Shown here piece by piece: positions 49,947 to 58,267 of a stretch of DNA of 64,000 nucleotides; the stretch's first letter is position 1; the number at the start of each line of letters is the position of its first letter. Below the pieces are notes generated by a model, which was not told where the DNA came from, did not search any database, and was given only the letters and a program-made list of their open reading frames with translations. Source of the DNA: Microbacteriaceae bacterium (lineage in GTDB: Bacteria; Actinomycetota; Actinomycetes; Actinomycetales; Microbacteriaceae); assembly GCA_019638805.1 (NCBI GenBank), contig JAHBTA010000001.1, positions 372,001 through 436,000 of the forward strand, written 5' to 3'. A program made the position numbers and the translations under genes.

Positions 49947-51200
49947 ATGGGCAGCGTCAAGCCATACGAGACCGCGAACGGCCGCAGGTATCGCGTCCAG
50001 TACCGCAAACCGGACCAGACGAACACCACCAAGCGGGGCTTCACGACGAAGAAGGCCGCCGAGCTGTTCCTGGCAACCGTCGACGTCGACATGTCCCAGG
50101 GCCGCTACATCGACCCGTCCCTGGCAAAGGTGACACTCGCCGAGTGGCTGAAAACCTGGCTTGACGCGCGCAATGACCTGCGGGCGACCACCCGCAGCCG
50201 GGTGGAATCGATCATCGATACCCACATCAGGCCGGAGCTCGGCAACATCAAGATCGGCAACCTCACCCGGCTGCGCATCCAGGAGTGGGCCTCCGGACTG
50301 CCTGGTGCCCCGGCGACTGTACGGAAGACCGTCAACGTTCTCTCCGGAGCGCTGCGCTTCGCCGTCGAAGATGGGCGGCTCGTCAACAATCCTGCACACC
50401 GGCTCCGGCTGCCGAAGGTCGTCAAGAAGGTCCGCCGCTACCTAAACCACGAGCAGGTCGCCGCCCTCGCCCGCGCGGTCGGCGGGATCTCCGACGGCAC
50501 CCGGCACGGCTACCACCTCATCGTGCTCACCCTCGCGTACTGCGGGCTGCGATGGGGCGAGCTATCAGGCTTGCGGATCATGGACCTCGACCTCACCCAA
50601 GCGCGCCTGACCATCCGGCAGACTGTCGTCGCCGATCGCGGCTACCAGCGGATCGAGCCGCCTAAGGACTACGAGCAGCGCACGATCCCGATCCCGGCGT
50701 TCCTGTGCCGGCTGCTCACGCCCCACATCGCGGACCGGAGCCCCGAGGAGCCGGTGTTCTATGGCATCCGCACCGGCACCTGGCTGCGCAATCACGTCTT
50801 CCGCGTCGGCTGGTTCGACCGCGCCGCCGCCGAGATCGGCATCAAGGGCCTCACGCCGCACGAGATGCGCCACACCGCCGCGAGCCTCGCCGTCTCCGCC
50901 GGCGCCAATGTCAAGGCCGTCCAACGGATGTTGGGACACGCCTCCGCTGCGATCACCCTGGACGTCTACAGCGACCTGTTCGACGAAGACCTCGACAAGG
51001 TCGCTATCTCCCTCGACCGCGTCGCCATGCAGACCTCCATCGCCGAGCTGCTCGGTAAAACCGAGACGTTCGAACTCGAACCCGAGCGTGTTGCACGTCC
51101 CGGATTGGTCGAGCTGCCAGCCGCGGTGCGACGCTCGCCGTGGGACGACGTGCCCCCACTGCCCGATCCGCCGATGACCGGCGCCGGCCCTGGCCTCTGA
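49947..51200 (+). CDS. int: Tyrosine site-specific integrase
   Basis: The 417-residue protein is a tyrosine recombinase. It has an arm-type DNA-binding N-terminus, a SAM-like core-binding domain (VTLAEWLKTWLDARND) and a catalytic domain with Arg in GLRWGEL (about 201), Lys in PPKDYEQRTIPI, HEMRHT (about 305), LGHASAAIT and the nucleophile Tyr in LDVYSDL (about 340). A Pro-rich tail of about 60 residues follows. It lies 280 bp from the 3' end of tRNA-Glu, the probable attachment site, and should integrate and excise the conjugative element. Confidence 0.92.
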   Translation: MGSVKPYETANGRRYRVQYRKPDQTNTTKRGFTTKKAAELFLATVDVDMSQGRYIDPSLAKVTLAEWLKTWLDARNDLRATTRSRVESIIDTHIRPELGNIKIGNLTRLRIQEWASGLPGAPATVRKTVNVLSGALRFAVEDGRLVNNPAHRLRLPKVVKKVRRYLNHEQVAALARAVGGISDGTRHGYHLIVLTLAYCGLRWGELSGLRIMDLDLTQARLTIRQTVVADRGYQRIEPPKDYEQRTIPIPAFLCRLLTPHIADRSPEEPVFYGIRTGTWLRNHVFRVGWFDRAAAEIGIKGLTPHEMRHTAASLAVSAGANVKAVQRMLGHASAAITLDVYSDLFDEDLDKVAISLDRVAMQTSIAELLGKTETFELEPERVARPGLVELPAAVRRSPWDDVPPLPDPPMTGAGPGL

Positions 51201-51385
51201 CCCGTACCGGCACGCCGTACTACTCAACCCACGGCTCGGGCGCACCCCCACGCCGAGAGACGCCGGCCCCTGGAGCGGCGCTGACTCGCGTCGCCTCGCG
51301 CGATTCGCCTGCGAGGGGACGCCAGACAGGAACGACACAAGCCGCCGTGCCCCCAGACCCACCGAACGGGCGCTGCTTCCGCGAT

Positions 51386-51420
51386 TGCAGTCAAAATGCA
51401 GTCAAGCCCGAATATTGGGC
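51386..51420. other. Candidate integrase arm sites near the attachment end
   Basis: TGCAGTCAA occurs twice at 51386-51394 and 51397-51405 (11-bp period), followed by the near-palindrome GCCCGAATATTGGGC (51406-51420). Short direct repeats between an integrase gene and its tRNA target are typical arm-type binding sites. Confidence 0.4.
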
Positions 51421-51445
51421 ACTCGGCGGGGTGCGGCTGAAACAC

Positions 51446-51472
51446 GAAATCCCTGGTATGACCAGGGATTTC
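51446..51472 (-). terminator. Hairpin following tRNA-Glu
   Basis: GAAATCCCTGGT (51446-51457) and ACCAGGGATTTC (51461-51472) pair perfectly over 12 bp around a 3-base loop, 4 bases past the CCA end of tRNA-Glu. In the tRNA direction this is a good terminator; it lies on the element side of the junction. Confidence 0.7.
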
Positions 51473-51476
51473 TGTG

Positions 51477-51552
51477 TGGTGACCCCAGCGGGATTCGAAC
51501 CCGCGTTACCGCCGTGAGAGGGCGGCGTACTAGGCCACTATACGATGGGGCC
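51477..51552 (-). tRNA. tRNA-Glu (anticodon CTC)
   Basis: Read on the minus strand, the 76-nt gene starts GGCCCCATCGTATAGTGG, has the anticodon stem CCGCC/GGCGG with loop CTCTCAC (anticodon CTC, Glu), a T-arm with GGTTCGAATCC and encodes CCA. All arms pair. Its 3' end faces the integrase gene, which makes it the likely attachment site of the conjugative element; the gene itself is intact. Confidence 0.95.
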
Positions 51553-51630
51553 GTCACGACAACCGTACGAGTATATGCCATACGCGGGCTCGCTCAGTCC
51601 GGTCGATCGCCCGGACCATGACACGTCCCG

Positions 51631-52599
51631 TCAGCCATGGTGCACCGAGTTCGGGCCGGGGTTCGGCGCCAGCACCCGCACCGCGCCGGGCACCGCCTCG
51701 ATGTCGATGGGGAGGGGCGCGATCCGCTCGCCGTCCGCGTAGGCGACCATGTCATCCGCCTCGAGTCGGATGCTGCGCGCCCGCAGAATCGTGACGCGTG
51801 CGTCCGTGACGTGCGTGCCCTTGAACACGCGCGGGAAGATCCTCAGGAACGCCGCCCGGCCCAGAGGTTTCACGATCAGGACGTCGAGCAGGCCGTCGTC
51901 GAGCTTCGCGTCGGGGGTGATCCGCATGCCGCCGCCGAGCGAGACGCTGTTGCCCACCGAGACCAGCGCACCCTCGGTCTCGAGTACGCGACCGTCCAGG
52001 GTGAGGCGGTACGCGATCCGCTTGAGGCGGGCCAGCTCGACCATGAGCGCGATGATGTAGCGGCTGGGGCCCTTGGGGTTGCGCATGTTGTTGGCGCGCT
52101 CGTTGACGATCGCGTCGAAGCCGGCGCTCAGCGCGCACAGGAACCAGCGCTGCGCGGGCTCGCCCGTCGTGTCGTCGACGTAGGAGATGCGAGCGGCGTC
52201 GATCGTGCGCGGACCGTCGCGCAGGGCCGCGGTCAGGGTCGCGATGGCCGCCTCGGTATCCTCGTGCGGGATCCCGAGGCCACGGGCCATGTCGTTGCCG
52301 GTGCCCGAGGGGATGATGCCCAGCGGCACGCGCGTACCCGCCACCAGGTTGGCGCCCAGGTTCACGATCCCGTCGCCGCCCACCACGATGAGCGCGTCCG
52401 GCCGGGACTTGACGGCCGCGCGCGCCGAGGCCAGCAGTTCGAGCCAGCTCGGCTCGGTGAGCGAGTGCACCTCGTGCCCCTCGGCGCGCAGGGTTTGCAC
52501 GAGCGCCGGGCCGATGTCGCTCTTGGCTCCGAACGACGCCGACGGGTTGATCGCGACCACGACACGCTTCGGCTTCGTGACGCGGGGCTTCGGGCTCAC
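51631..52599 (-). CDS. Diacylglycerol/lipid kinase family protein
   Basis: The 322-residue protein is a DagK/YegS-type lipid kinase. VVAINPSASFG opens the fold, the nucleotide motif is IVVGGDGIVNLGAN and PLGIIPSGTGNDMARGLG follows; the C-terminal half has the usual beta-sandwich (SLGGGMRITPDAKLDDGLLDV). It phosphorylates diacylglycerol or a related lipid at the membrane. GTG is the start. It is separated from the tRNA by 78 bp, so it is chromosomal rather than element cargo. Confidence 0.88.
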   Translation of the reverse strand: MSPKPRVTKPKRVVVAINPSASFGAKSDIGPALVQTLRAEGHEVHSLTEPSWLELLASARAAVKSRPDALIVVGGDGIVNLGANLVAGTRVPLGIIPSGTGNDMARGLGIPHEDTEAAIATLTAALRDGPRTIDAARISYVDDTTGEPAQRWFLCALSAGFDAIVNERANNMRNPKGPSRYIIALMVELARLKRIAYRLTLDGRVLETEGALVSVGNSVSLGGGMRITPDAKLDDGLLDVLIVKPLGRAAFLRIFPRVFKGTHVTDARVTILRARSIRLEADDMVAYADGERIAPLPIDIEAVPGAVRVLAPNPGPNSVHHG

Positions 52600-52630
52600 G
52601 CGCTCAGGCTAGCGGCACGGCGTCCCGCCG

Positions 52631-52707
52631 AAAACTGAGGACTTTCGCGCGACGTCTCGCGCCAAGCGTGCCGCGAGCGGCGTCGCACCGCGAAAGTCCT
52701 CAGTTTT
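52631..52707. terminator. Long inverted repeat between metal ATPase and lipid kinase
   Basis: AAAACTGAGGACTTTCGCG (52631-52649) pairs perfectly over 19 bp with 52689-52707, and the inner 39 bases contain further complementary GC stretches. It begins 3 bp after the ATPase stop and has flanking A/T tracts on both sides, so it would end transcription in either direction. It may also be a member of a dispersed repeat family. Confidence 0.7.
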
Positions 52708-52709
52708 GA

Positions 52710-54839
52710 TCAGCCGCGGGCGAAGCGCGTCCGGCGCAGGAGCTGCGCGTTCAGCGCCACCACGATCGTGGACACCGACATGACCGCGGCGCCGACCGCG
52801 GGCGGCATGAGGAACCCCGCCCCCGCCAGCACCCCCGCCGCGAGCGGCAGCCCCACCGCGTTGTACCCGGTCGCCCAGACCAGGTTCTGCAGCATCTTGC
52901 GGTAGCTCGCCCGGCTGAGCGTCACGGTGTCGGCCACCCCGCGCGGGTCGCTCGAGGCCAGCACGACACCGGCCGACTCGATCGCCACGTCGGTTCCCGC
53001 ACCGATCGCGATGCCGAGGTCGGCCCTCGCCAGCGCAGGCGCGTCGTTGATGCCATCGCCGACCATCGCGACGCGCTTCGCCCCCTCCTGCTGCAGGCGC
53101 GCCACGACCTCCGCCTTCTGACCGGGCAGCACCTCGGCGAAGACCTCCTCGATGCCCAGTTGCGCCGCGACGTGCTCCGCCACCGCGTGCGAGTCCCCGG
53201 TCAGCATCGCCACGCGCGCACCCTGCGCCTTCAGCAGTCGCACGGCCTCGGCCGACTCCGGCCGGATCACGTCGGCCAGCCCGAACATCGCCAGCGCCCG
53301 GTCGCCCTCCAGCAGGTACACCACGCCCTCCCCCGCCTCCGCGGCCTCGCGCGTCGCCGCCACGAGCCCGGGCTCGAGATGGATGCCGCGCTCGGCCACC
53401 AGCCGCCCGCTCGCGACCGCGACGTCCCGGCCCTCGATCTGCACGGAGACCCCGCGCCCCGCCAGCGACTCGAACCCGGTGGACTGCGGTACGGACACCC
53501 CGCGGGCCTCGGCCGCGGCGAGCAGGGCCCGCGCGATGGGGTGCTCCGACCGCGACTCGGCGGCCGCGGCGAGCGCGACGTTCCGGGCGCTGTCGGTGCC
53601 CGCGGCATCCACGGTGCGCACGACGCCCTGCCGACCCTCGGTGAGGGTGCCGGTCTTGTCGAACAGCACGACGTCCACATCCCGCGCCTGCTCGAGCGCG
53701 GCCCGGCTGCGCACCAGGATCCCGCGACGCGCGCCGATCGCCGTGGACAGCGATGCGACGAGCGGGATCGCGAGCCCGAGCGCGTGCGGGCAGGCGATCA
53801 CGAGCACGGTCACGACGCGTTCGAGCACGAATGCCGGGTCACCCGGGTTCAGGACCACCCACACCACGGCTGTCACGATCGCGGCGGCGAGGGCGACGTA
53901 GAACAGCAGCGCCGCGGCGCGGTCGGCCAGCAGCTGGGCGCGGCCCTTGCTGGCCTGCGCGTCGGCGACGAGCCGCATGACACCGGCCAGGGCGGTGTCA
54001 TCGCCCGTGCTCGTGACCTCGACCGTCAGGGCGCCCGAGACGTTGACGCTGCCGCCCACCACGGAGTCGCCGGCGTCCTTGCGCACGGGCGCGGACTCGC
54101 CGGTGAGCAGTGACTCGTCCACCTCCGAGCCGCCCTCGACCACCCGCCCGTCGACCGGGATCGACGCACCGGGCCGGACGAGCACGCGGTCGCCGACGCG
54201 CAGCTGCGCGACCGGCATGGTCATGCGGTGATCGCCGTGCAGAACCTCGGCCTCGTCGGGGATGAGCCTTGCGAGCTCGCCGAGGGCGTTCTGCGCCCCG
54301 GTGACGGCGGACATCTCGATCCAGTGCCCGAGCAGCATGATCGTGGTGAGGGTCGCGAGCTCCCACCAGAAGTCCATGCCCGGCAGCCCGAGCGTGACCG
54401 CGAGCGAGTAGCCGAACGCGACCACGAGCGCGAGCGAGATGAGCGTCATCATGCCCGGGCTCTTGGAGCGCAGCTCGGCGAGCGCACCGCTCAGGAACAC
54501 GCGCCCGCCGATCACGAAGATGAGCAGGCCGAATACGGCCGGGATAAACGGGCTGCCGGGGAAGCGCGGACCGGACAGGCCGAGGATGTCGTGGAGACCC
54601 TCGCTGAACACCAGCGTCGGGATCGTGAGGGCCAGGTTCACCCAGAACAGCCGGCGGAAGACCGCGGGATCGTGGTGGGAGTGGTCGGCGTGGTTGTGCG
54701 ACGTGTGATCGTGGTGCGCGTGCCCCGCGTGGCCGTGGTGCTCGTGCCCCTCGTGGTGCTCGTGCCCCTCGTGGTGCTCGTGCCCCGCGTGGTGCTCGTG
54801 CCCGGCGTGCTCGTGCCCCGCGTGCTCGTGCTCCATCAC
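52710..54839 (-). CDS. P1B-type heavy-metal ATPase, CPH class (CopB-like)
   Basis: The protein (709 residues) begins with about 55 residues very rich in His (HEHAGHEHH-type repeats) instead of an HMA domain. Eight membrane segments, LTGES, the CPH metal-binding motif ([11 protein letters not shown], about residue 348), phosphorylation site DKTGTLT (about 394), HP motif in SEHPIAR and GDGINDAP are present. CPH enzymes (P1B-3, CopB) export Cu2+/Ag+ or Cu+; the His-rich arm probably gathers metal. GTG 54837-54839 overlaps the stop of the repressor gene (GTGA); the next ATG is also possible. It is in one operon with the repressor. Confidence 0.9.
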   Translation of the reverse strand: MMEHEHAGHEHAGHEHHAGHEHHEGHEHHEGHEHHGHAGHAHHDHTSHNHADHSHHDPAVFRRLFWVNLALTIPTLVFSEGLHDILGLSGPRFPGSPFIPAVFGLLIFVIGGRVFLSGALAELRSKSPGMMTLISLALVVAFGYSLAVTLGLPGMDFWWELATLTTIMLLGHWIEMSAVTGAQNALGELARLIPDEAEVLHGDHRMTMPVAQLRVGDRVLVRPGASIPVDGRVVEGGSEVDESLLTGESAPVRKDAGDSVVGGSVNVSGALTVEVTSTGDDTALAGVMRLVADAQASKGRAQLLADRAAALLFYVALAAAIVTAVVWVVLNPGDPAFVLERVVTVLVIACPHALGLAIPLVASLSTAIGARRGILVRSRAALEQARDVDVVLFDKTGTLTEGRQGVVRTVDAAGTDSARNVALAAAAESRSEHPIARALLAAAEARGVSVPQSTGFESLAGRGVSVQIEGRDVAVASGRLVAERGIHLEPGLVAATREAAEAGEGVVYLLEGDRALAMFGLADVIRPESAEAVRLLKAQGARVAMLTGDSHAVAEHVAAQLGIEEVFAEVLPGQKAEVVARLQQEGAKRVAMVGDGINDAPALARADLGIAIGAGTDVAIESAGVVLASSDPRGVADTVTLSRASYRKMLQNLVWATGYNAVGLPLAAGVLAGAGFLMPPAVGAAVMSVSTIVVALNAQLLRRTRFARG

Positions 54840-55117
54840 GCCCCCCGGTTGTTCTGCAGTTCGTACACGTTCAGCAGCTCGGCGACCGCCGCATCCCGCT
54901 GCGCCCCGCCCGCGTCGAACATGTGCGTGACGTGCGTGCGCAGGTGGTTCTCGACGAGCAGCTTGTTGAGGCTGCGCAGCGACTTCTGGATCGCGAGGGT
55001 CTGCGTGATGATCTCGACGCAGTAGTCCTCGTTCTCGATCATCTTCTCCACCCCGCGCAGCTGCCCCTCGAGGATGCGGGCGCGATGCAGGGCGCGCTTC
55101 TTCAGGTGGTCGATCAT
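54836..55117 (-). CDS. CsoR/RcnR-family metal-responsive repressor
   Basis: The 93-residue all-helical protein matches the CsoR/RcnR family: [24 protein letters not shown] and [29 protein letters not shown]. The ligand positions read Cys (DYC), His (ENH) and His (RTH) where CsoR has Cys-His-Cys; with His4 near the N-terminus the set is closer to RcnR. It sits directly before the metal ATPase and downstream of a G-tract palindrome, so it should repress this operon until metal binds. Which metal is open: copper by the ATPase class, nickel or cobalt by the ligand set. Confidence 0.88.
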   Translation of the reverse strand: MIDHLKKRALHRARILEGQLRGVEKMIENEDYCVEIITQTLAIQKSLRSLNKLLVENHLRTHVTHMFDAGGAQRDAAVAELLNVYELQNNRGA

Positions 55118-55128
55118 GTCGGCATCCT

Positions 55129-55145
55129 ATACCCCCAGGGGGTAT
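55129..55145. promoter_or_regulatory. CsoR-type operator
   Basis: ATACCCCCAGGGGGTAT is a perfect 17-bp palindrome (8+1+8) 11 bp upstream of the repressor gene. Paired G/C tracts flanked by ATA/TAT are the hallmark of CsoR/RcnR operators. It also lies 24 bp before the divergent hydrolase gene and may affect both directions. Confidence 0.85.
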
Positions 55146-55168
55146 CTGTCTGGCGTAGGGTCGCAGGC

Positions 55169-55801
55169 ATGAAGGTCACCAAGTACGAACACGCGACCCT
55201 CGTGGTCTCGGTCGGCGACGACGCCCTGGTCATCGACCCCGGCATGTTCCTCTCGGCGGTCGACATCGGCGACGTGAGCGCCGTCGTCATCACGCACGAG
55301 CACGGCGACCACTGGACCCCCGATCACCTCGAGCGCATCCTCGAGCGCAACCCCGACGCCGTCGTCTACGGACCCGCCGGGGTCAAGGCGGCGGTCTCCG
55401 GCATCGACGTGCACGTCGTCAAGCACGGCGACACCATCGAGCGCGGGCCCTACACCCTGCGCTTCTTCGGCGAGAAGCACAACGTCATCCACGAGAGCAT
55501 CCCGGTGATCGACAACGTGGGAGTCCTGGTCAACGACGAGCTGTACTACGCCGGCGACTCGTACACCGTTCCCGACGTCGAGGTCGGCACCCTCGCCGCT
55601 CCGATCGGCGGGCCGTGGCTGAAGATCGGCGAGGCGATGGACTTCATCCTCGCCGTCAAGCCCAAGCGCGCGTTCTACACGCACGACATGCCGCTCTCGA
55701 CCGCGGGCCGGAAGATGTCGATCCCGCGCCTGCAGTGGGCGACCGAGCAGAACGGCGGCGCCTTCCACTCGCTCGAGGTCGGCGAGTCGATCGACGTCTG
55801 A
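55169..55801 (+). CDS. Metallo-beta-lactamase-fold hydrolase
   Basis: The 210-residue protein has the UlaG-like/MBL fold: [21 protein letters not shown], the metal motif [20 protein letters not shown] with the late aspartate and FYTHDMPLS. It is complete and divergent from the metal repressor, sharing its operator region. The substrate is unknown; housekeeping phosphodiesterase or lactonase activities are typical. Confidence 0.85.
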   Translation: MKVTKYEHATLVVSVGDDALVIDPGMFLSAVDIGDVSAVVITHEHGDHWTPDHLERILERNPDAVVYGPAGVKAAVSGIDVHVVKHGDTIERGPYTLRFFGEKHNVIHESIPVIDNVGVLVNDELYYAGDSYTVPDVEVGTLAAPIGGPWLKIGEAMDFILAVKPKRAFYTHDMPLSTAGRKMSIPRLQWATEQNGGAFHSLEVGESIDV

Positions 55802-55867
55802 GGCCGGTGGCCCGGGTGCGCATCCGGGGGCTGGCCCCGGGTCGGTAGCCGGGCGCACAATGGCCGC

Positions 55868-56455
55868 ATGAGCGTGCGGGTGGTCCCGGTCGTCGACGCG
55901 CCGTGGGATGACGTGCGCACCGTATTCGGCACGCGCGGCGACCCGGCGCGCTGCTGGTGCCAGTACTTCAAGGTGACAGCGGCGACCTGGAAGGCGCAGG
56001 ACATCGCGGGCTTCGAGCGCGGCCTGTGCGACCAGGTGGATGCGGCGCGCACCTCCCACGGGGCCGGTCCCGGGCTGCTCGCCTACGAGGGCGATGACCC
56101 GGTGGGCTGGGTGGCGATCGAGCCCCGTCCGGCGTACCCGCGCATCCTGAGCTCGCGCATGGCCGAGCACAGCGCCGAGCCGGCTGACGCGGAGGACGTG
56201 TGGTTCGTGTCGTGCTTCGTGGTGCGGGTGGGGCACCGGCGCAAGGGCATCGCGGGGGCGCTCCTGGCGGGCGCGGTCGAGCACGCGCGGGCCAACGGGG
56301 CGCGAGTCGTGGAGGCCTTCCCGGTCCAGGCGCTTCCGGGTACCTCGAGCGCCGATCTCTACCACGGGCCGCTCTCGGCGTTCGAGGCCGCGGGGTTCGA
56401 GGTGGTGGCGCGGCCCGCCGAGGCTCGCGCGGTCGTGCGCCTCGCCCTGGGTTAG
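55868..56455 (+). CDS. GNAT-family N-acetyltransferase
   Basis: The 195-residue protein has a GNAT core: GDDPVGWVAIEPR, VWFVSCFVVRVGHRRKGIAGALLAGAVEHARANGA (acetyl-CoA binding Q/RxxGxG/A-type loop RRKGIA) and the closing strand with Phe-rich end. The N-terminal RCWCQYF segment is common in a subgroup of uncharacterised actinobacterial acetyltransferases. The substrate is unknown. Its end overlaps the convergent permease gene by 4 bases. Confidence 0.85.
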   Translation: MSVRVVPVVDAPWDDVRTVFGTRGDPARCWCQYFKVTAATWKAQDIAGFERGLCDQVDAARTSHGAGPGLLAYEGDDPVGWVAIEPRPAYPRILSSRMAEHSAEPADAEDVWFVSCFVVRVGHRRKGIAGALLAGAVEHARANGARVVEAFPVQALPGTSSADLYHGPLSAFEAAGFEVVARPAEARAVVRLALG

Positions 56456-57273
56456 CTGTCGCCGCGCGCCGAGCGGCGGGCCCGGATCGCACGGTGGGTC
56501 AGCTCGATCGACACGACGAGCATGAGGACGCCGAACAGCACCGCCGACAGCCGCGGGGGAAGCAGGAATGCCAGGGCCACCCCGCCCAGGCTGGCGAGCA
56601 CGGCAGCGCCCCCGACGATGAGCCCGTCGCTCGGACGGACCATGCCCGCGCGGGCGTTCGCGACGGTCCCGGTCGTCGCCGTCGGGATCATCGCCACCAG
56701 TGAGGTGCCCTTCGCGATCAGGTCGCTCACCCCGAACACGGTGATCAGCACCGGCACGATGATGACTCCGCCCCCGATTCCGAACATCCCGGCGGCGATG
56801 CCGATCACGAGGCCGAGCACGACGAGTCCGGCGACGACACCCGGCGACAGTTCGAGCCCGGTGCCACGCGCGGGCACCTCGAGGAACATGCGCGCGGCGA
56901 CCATCACGAGCAGCACGATGAACATCCAGCGCAGCCATCCCAGGGGCAGGGTGCGCAGCAGCTTCGTACCGACAAGGCTGCCCGCCATGCCGCCGGCGGC
57001 GATCAGCAGGGCCGCGACCAGGTCGAGCTCGCCATTGACCAGATAGCCGACCGAGCCGGCTACGGCGGTGGGCACGATGGCGGCCAGTGAGGTCGCTGCG
57101 GCCCTGCGCTGATCGAAACCGGCCAGCCAGATCATGAGCGGCACCATGATGGTGCCGCCCCCGACCCCGAAGGCACCCGAGAGCAGTCCCCCGAGCGCGC
57201 CGACCAGCAGAAGGGCCAGGACGCGCCGCGGAGTGTACGGCTCGCGCGCTGCGGGAGCGGGCGCGGTCGTCAC
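56452..57273 (-). CDS. TauE/SafE (TSUP) family permease
   Basis: The 273-residue protein has eight hydrophobic segments in two halves, each with the family glycine-rich block: GGLLSGAFGVGGGTIMVPLMI and GIAAGMFGIGGGVIIVPVLI. TSUP permeases export or import sulfur anions and small organic acids. The GTG start at 57273 (TTAPAPAAREPYTPRRV) removes an unlikely 49-residue extension. It stands alone between a GNAT gene and the tRNA-Gln repeat. Confidence 0.85.
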   Translation of the reverse strand: MTTAPAPAAREPYTPRRVLALLLVGALGGLLSGAFGVGGGTIMVPLMIWLAGFDQRRAAATSLAAIVPTAVAGSVGYLVNGELDLVAALLIAAGGMAGSLVGTKLLRTLPLGWLRWMFIVLLVMVAARMFLEVPARGTGLELSPGVVAGLVVLGLVIGIAAGMFGIGGGVIIVPVLITVFGVSDLIAKGTSLVAMIPTATTGTVANARAGMVRPSDGLIVGGAAVLASLGGVALAFLLPPRLSAVLFGVLMLVVSIELTHRAIRARRSARGDS

Positions 57274-57315
57274 CGGCCCAGTCTGCCGGATCGCGCTGCC
57301 GGTGGGTTTCTCATC

Positions 57316-57336
57316 ACATTGGCTGGGGTACCTGGA
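57316..57336. repeat. Copy of the tRNA-Gln 3' end (left attachment-like repeat)
   Basis: The 21 bases from 57316 are identical to 58072-58092, which form the last 17 bases of tRNA-Gln (including CCA) plus 4 bases beyond. The copy lies 25 bp before the MntA start and has no tRNA body. Such a displaced tRNA end marks the far side of an integrated element. Confidence 0.85.
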
Positions 57337-57360
57337 ATCCTCCCCCGGTATCCTGGAGGC

Positions 57361-57690
57361 ATGTCCGCTACCGCCGCTACGCCCGAGACGCTCGCCCTGC
57401 GCGAGCTCCTCGCTGCGCACCGTGGCGAGTTCCAGATGCTCCTAGAGAAGTACGCGGCGAGCGACCCGCGACTCTTCGGGTCGGTGGCGCGGGGCACTGC
57501 AGACGAAGGCAGCGACATCGACATCCTCGTCGAGATGGACCCGGCGGACGGCAACCTCCTCATGCGCGCCTCGGGGCTCATGGAGGAGGCCCGCGTGCTC
57601 TTCGGTCGCGACGACATCGACGTCTTCCCGGTGCAGTTGCTCAGGCGGCCGATCTCAGAGTCGGCACTCATGGACGCCGTCGCCCTGTGA
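57361..57690 (+). CDS. mntA: MntA-type nucleotidyltransferase antitoxin
   Basis: The 109-residue protein is a minimal nucleotidyltransferase. The catalytic pattern GSVARGTADEGSDIDILVEM provides GS and the DxD pair, and the third aspartate is in DDIDVFPVQ. MntA antitoxins AMPylate a tyrosine of the paired HEPN toxin. The ATG at 57361 has GGAGG just upstream; an earlier ATG at 57319 lies inside the tRNA-Gln repeat. It overlaps hepT by 4 bases. Confidence 0.85.
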   Translation: MSATAATPETLALRELLAAHRGEFQMLLEKYAASDPRLFGSVARGTADEGSDIDILVEMDPADGNLLMRASGLMEEARVLFGRDDIDVFPVQLLRRPISESALMDAVAL

Positions 57691-58022
57691 GCCGAGGCAC
57701 CGAACAGCGCGTCGCCGATATCCTCCAGGCGATCGAACGCTGCCGGCGCTACGTCGACGCGCTCGACAGCGATGACCAGGACCTCGTTGACATGGCAGAG
57801 GATGCCGTCGAGCGGAATCTGCAGATCATCGGTGAGGCGACAAACCACCTCCCGGAAGAGATCACTGGCGCCCACCCGGAGATCGCCTGGCCGCAGATCC
57901 GCGGCTTCCGGAACATCCTCGTCCACCAGTACTTCGGCGTCGACGTCGCCACCGTCCGGGATGTGGTTGAGACGCACCTGCCGCCGCTCGCTGAAGCGTT
58001 ACGGGGTCACATCAGAGCGTAG
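57687..58022 (+). CDS. hepT: HepT-type HEPN ribonuclease toxin
   Basis: The 111-residue helical protein ends its third helix with RNILVHQYF, the RX4HXY motif of HepT toxins, in which the Tyr is the AMPylation target. The GTG start overlaps the mntA stop. Together they form a complete MntA-HepT toxin-antitoxin module, lying between tRNA-Gln and a duplicated piece of it. Confidence 0.88.
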   Translation: MSRGTEQRVADILQAIERCRRYVDALDSDDQDLVDMAEDAVERNLQIIGEATNHLPEEITGAHPEIAWPQIRGFRNILVHQYFGVDVATVRDVVETHLPPLAEALRGHIRA

Positions 58023-58071
58023 AGATTGCGCGCCGTGGAGATATTCATATCGGATCGCACGGGCGCGGCCG

Positions 58072-58092
58072 ACATTGGCTGGGGTACCTGGA
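58072..58092. repeat. Right copy of the 21-bp tRNA-Gln end repeat
   Basis: This is the genuine 3' end of tRNA-Gln plus 4 downstream bases; it matches 57316-57336 exactly and in the same orientation. The two copies bracket 735 bp containing only mntA and hepT. Confidence 0.85.
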
Positions 58093-58150
58093 CTCGAACC
58101 AAGAACAACTGAACCAGAATCAGCCGTGTTGCCAATTACACCATACCCCA
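58076..58150 (-). tRNA. tRNA-Gln (anticodon CTG)
   Basis: On the minus strand the 75-nt gene starts TGGGGTATGGTGTAATTGG, has an anticodon loop TTCTGGT (anticodon CTG, Gln), a T-loop GTTCGAGTC and a closing acceptor TACCCCA followed by G and encoded CCA. The acceptor stem pairs over 7 bp. It is intact and its 3' end is duplicated 756 bp to the left. Confidence 0.93.
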
Positions 58151-58153
58151 AGG

Positions 58154-58177
58154 AAAACCCCTGATCAGAGGGGTTTT
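58154..58177 (-). terminator. Terminator of the beta-helix protein gene
   Basis: AAAACCCCT (58154-58162) and AGGGGTTTT (58169-58177) form a 9-bp stem with a 6-base loop; read leftward it ends in a T-run-like tract. It lies between the beta-helix gene and tRNA-Gln and would separate the two. Confidence 0.75.
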
Positions 58178-58267
58178 ACCCGGCCCCGCCGCGCTCCGGG
58201 GAGCGCTGCGGGCCAGCGTCCAGTGTACGGCACTCCACGAGGTGGTCGTGCCGCACCCGGGCGCCGG

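Noticed and set aside
54700-54836. Tandem 15-18 bp DNA repeats
   Set aside because: They encode the His-rich arm of the metal ATPase, so they are coding repeats rather than an independent element or CRISPR array.
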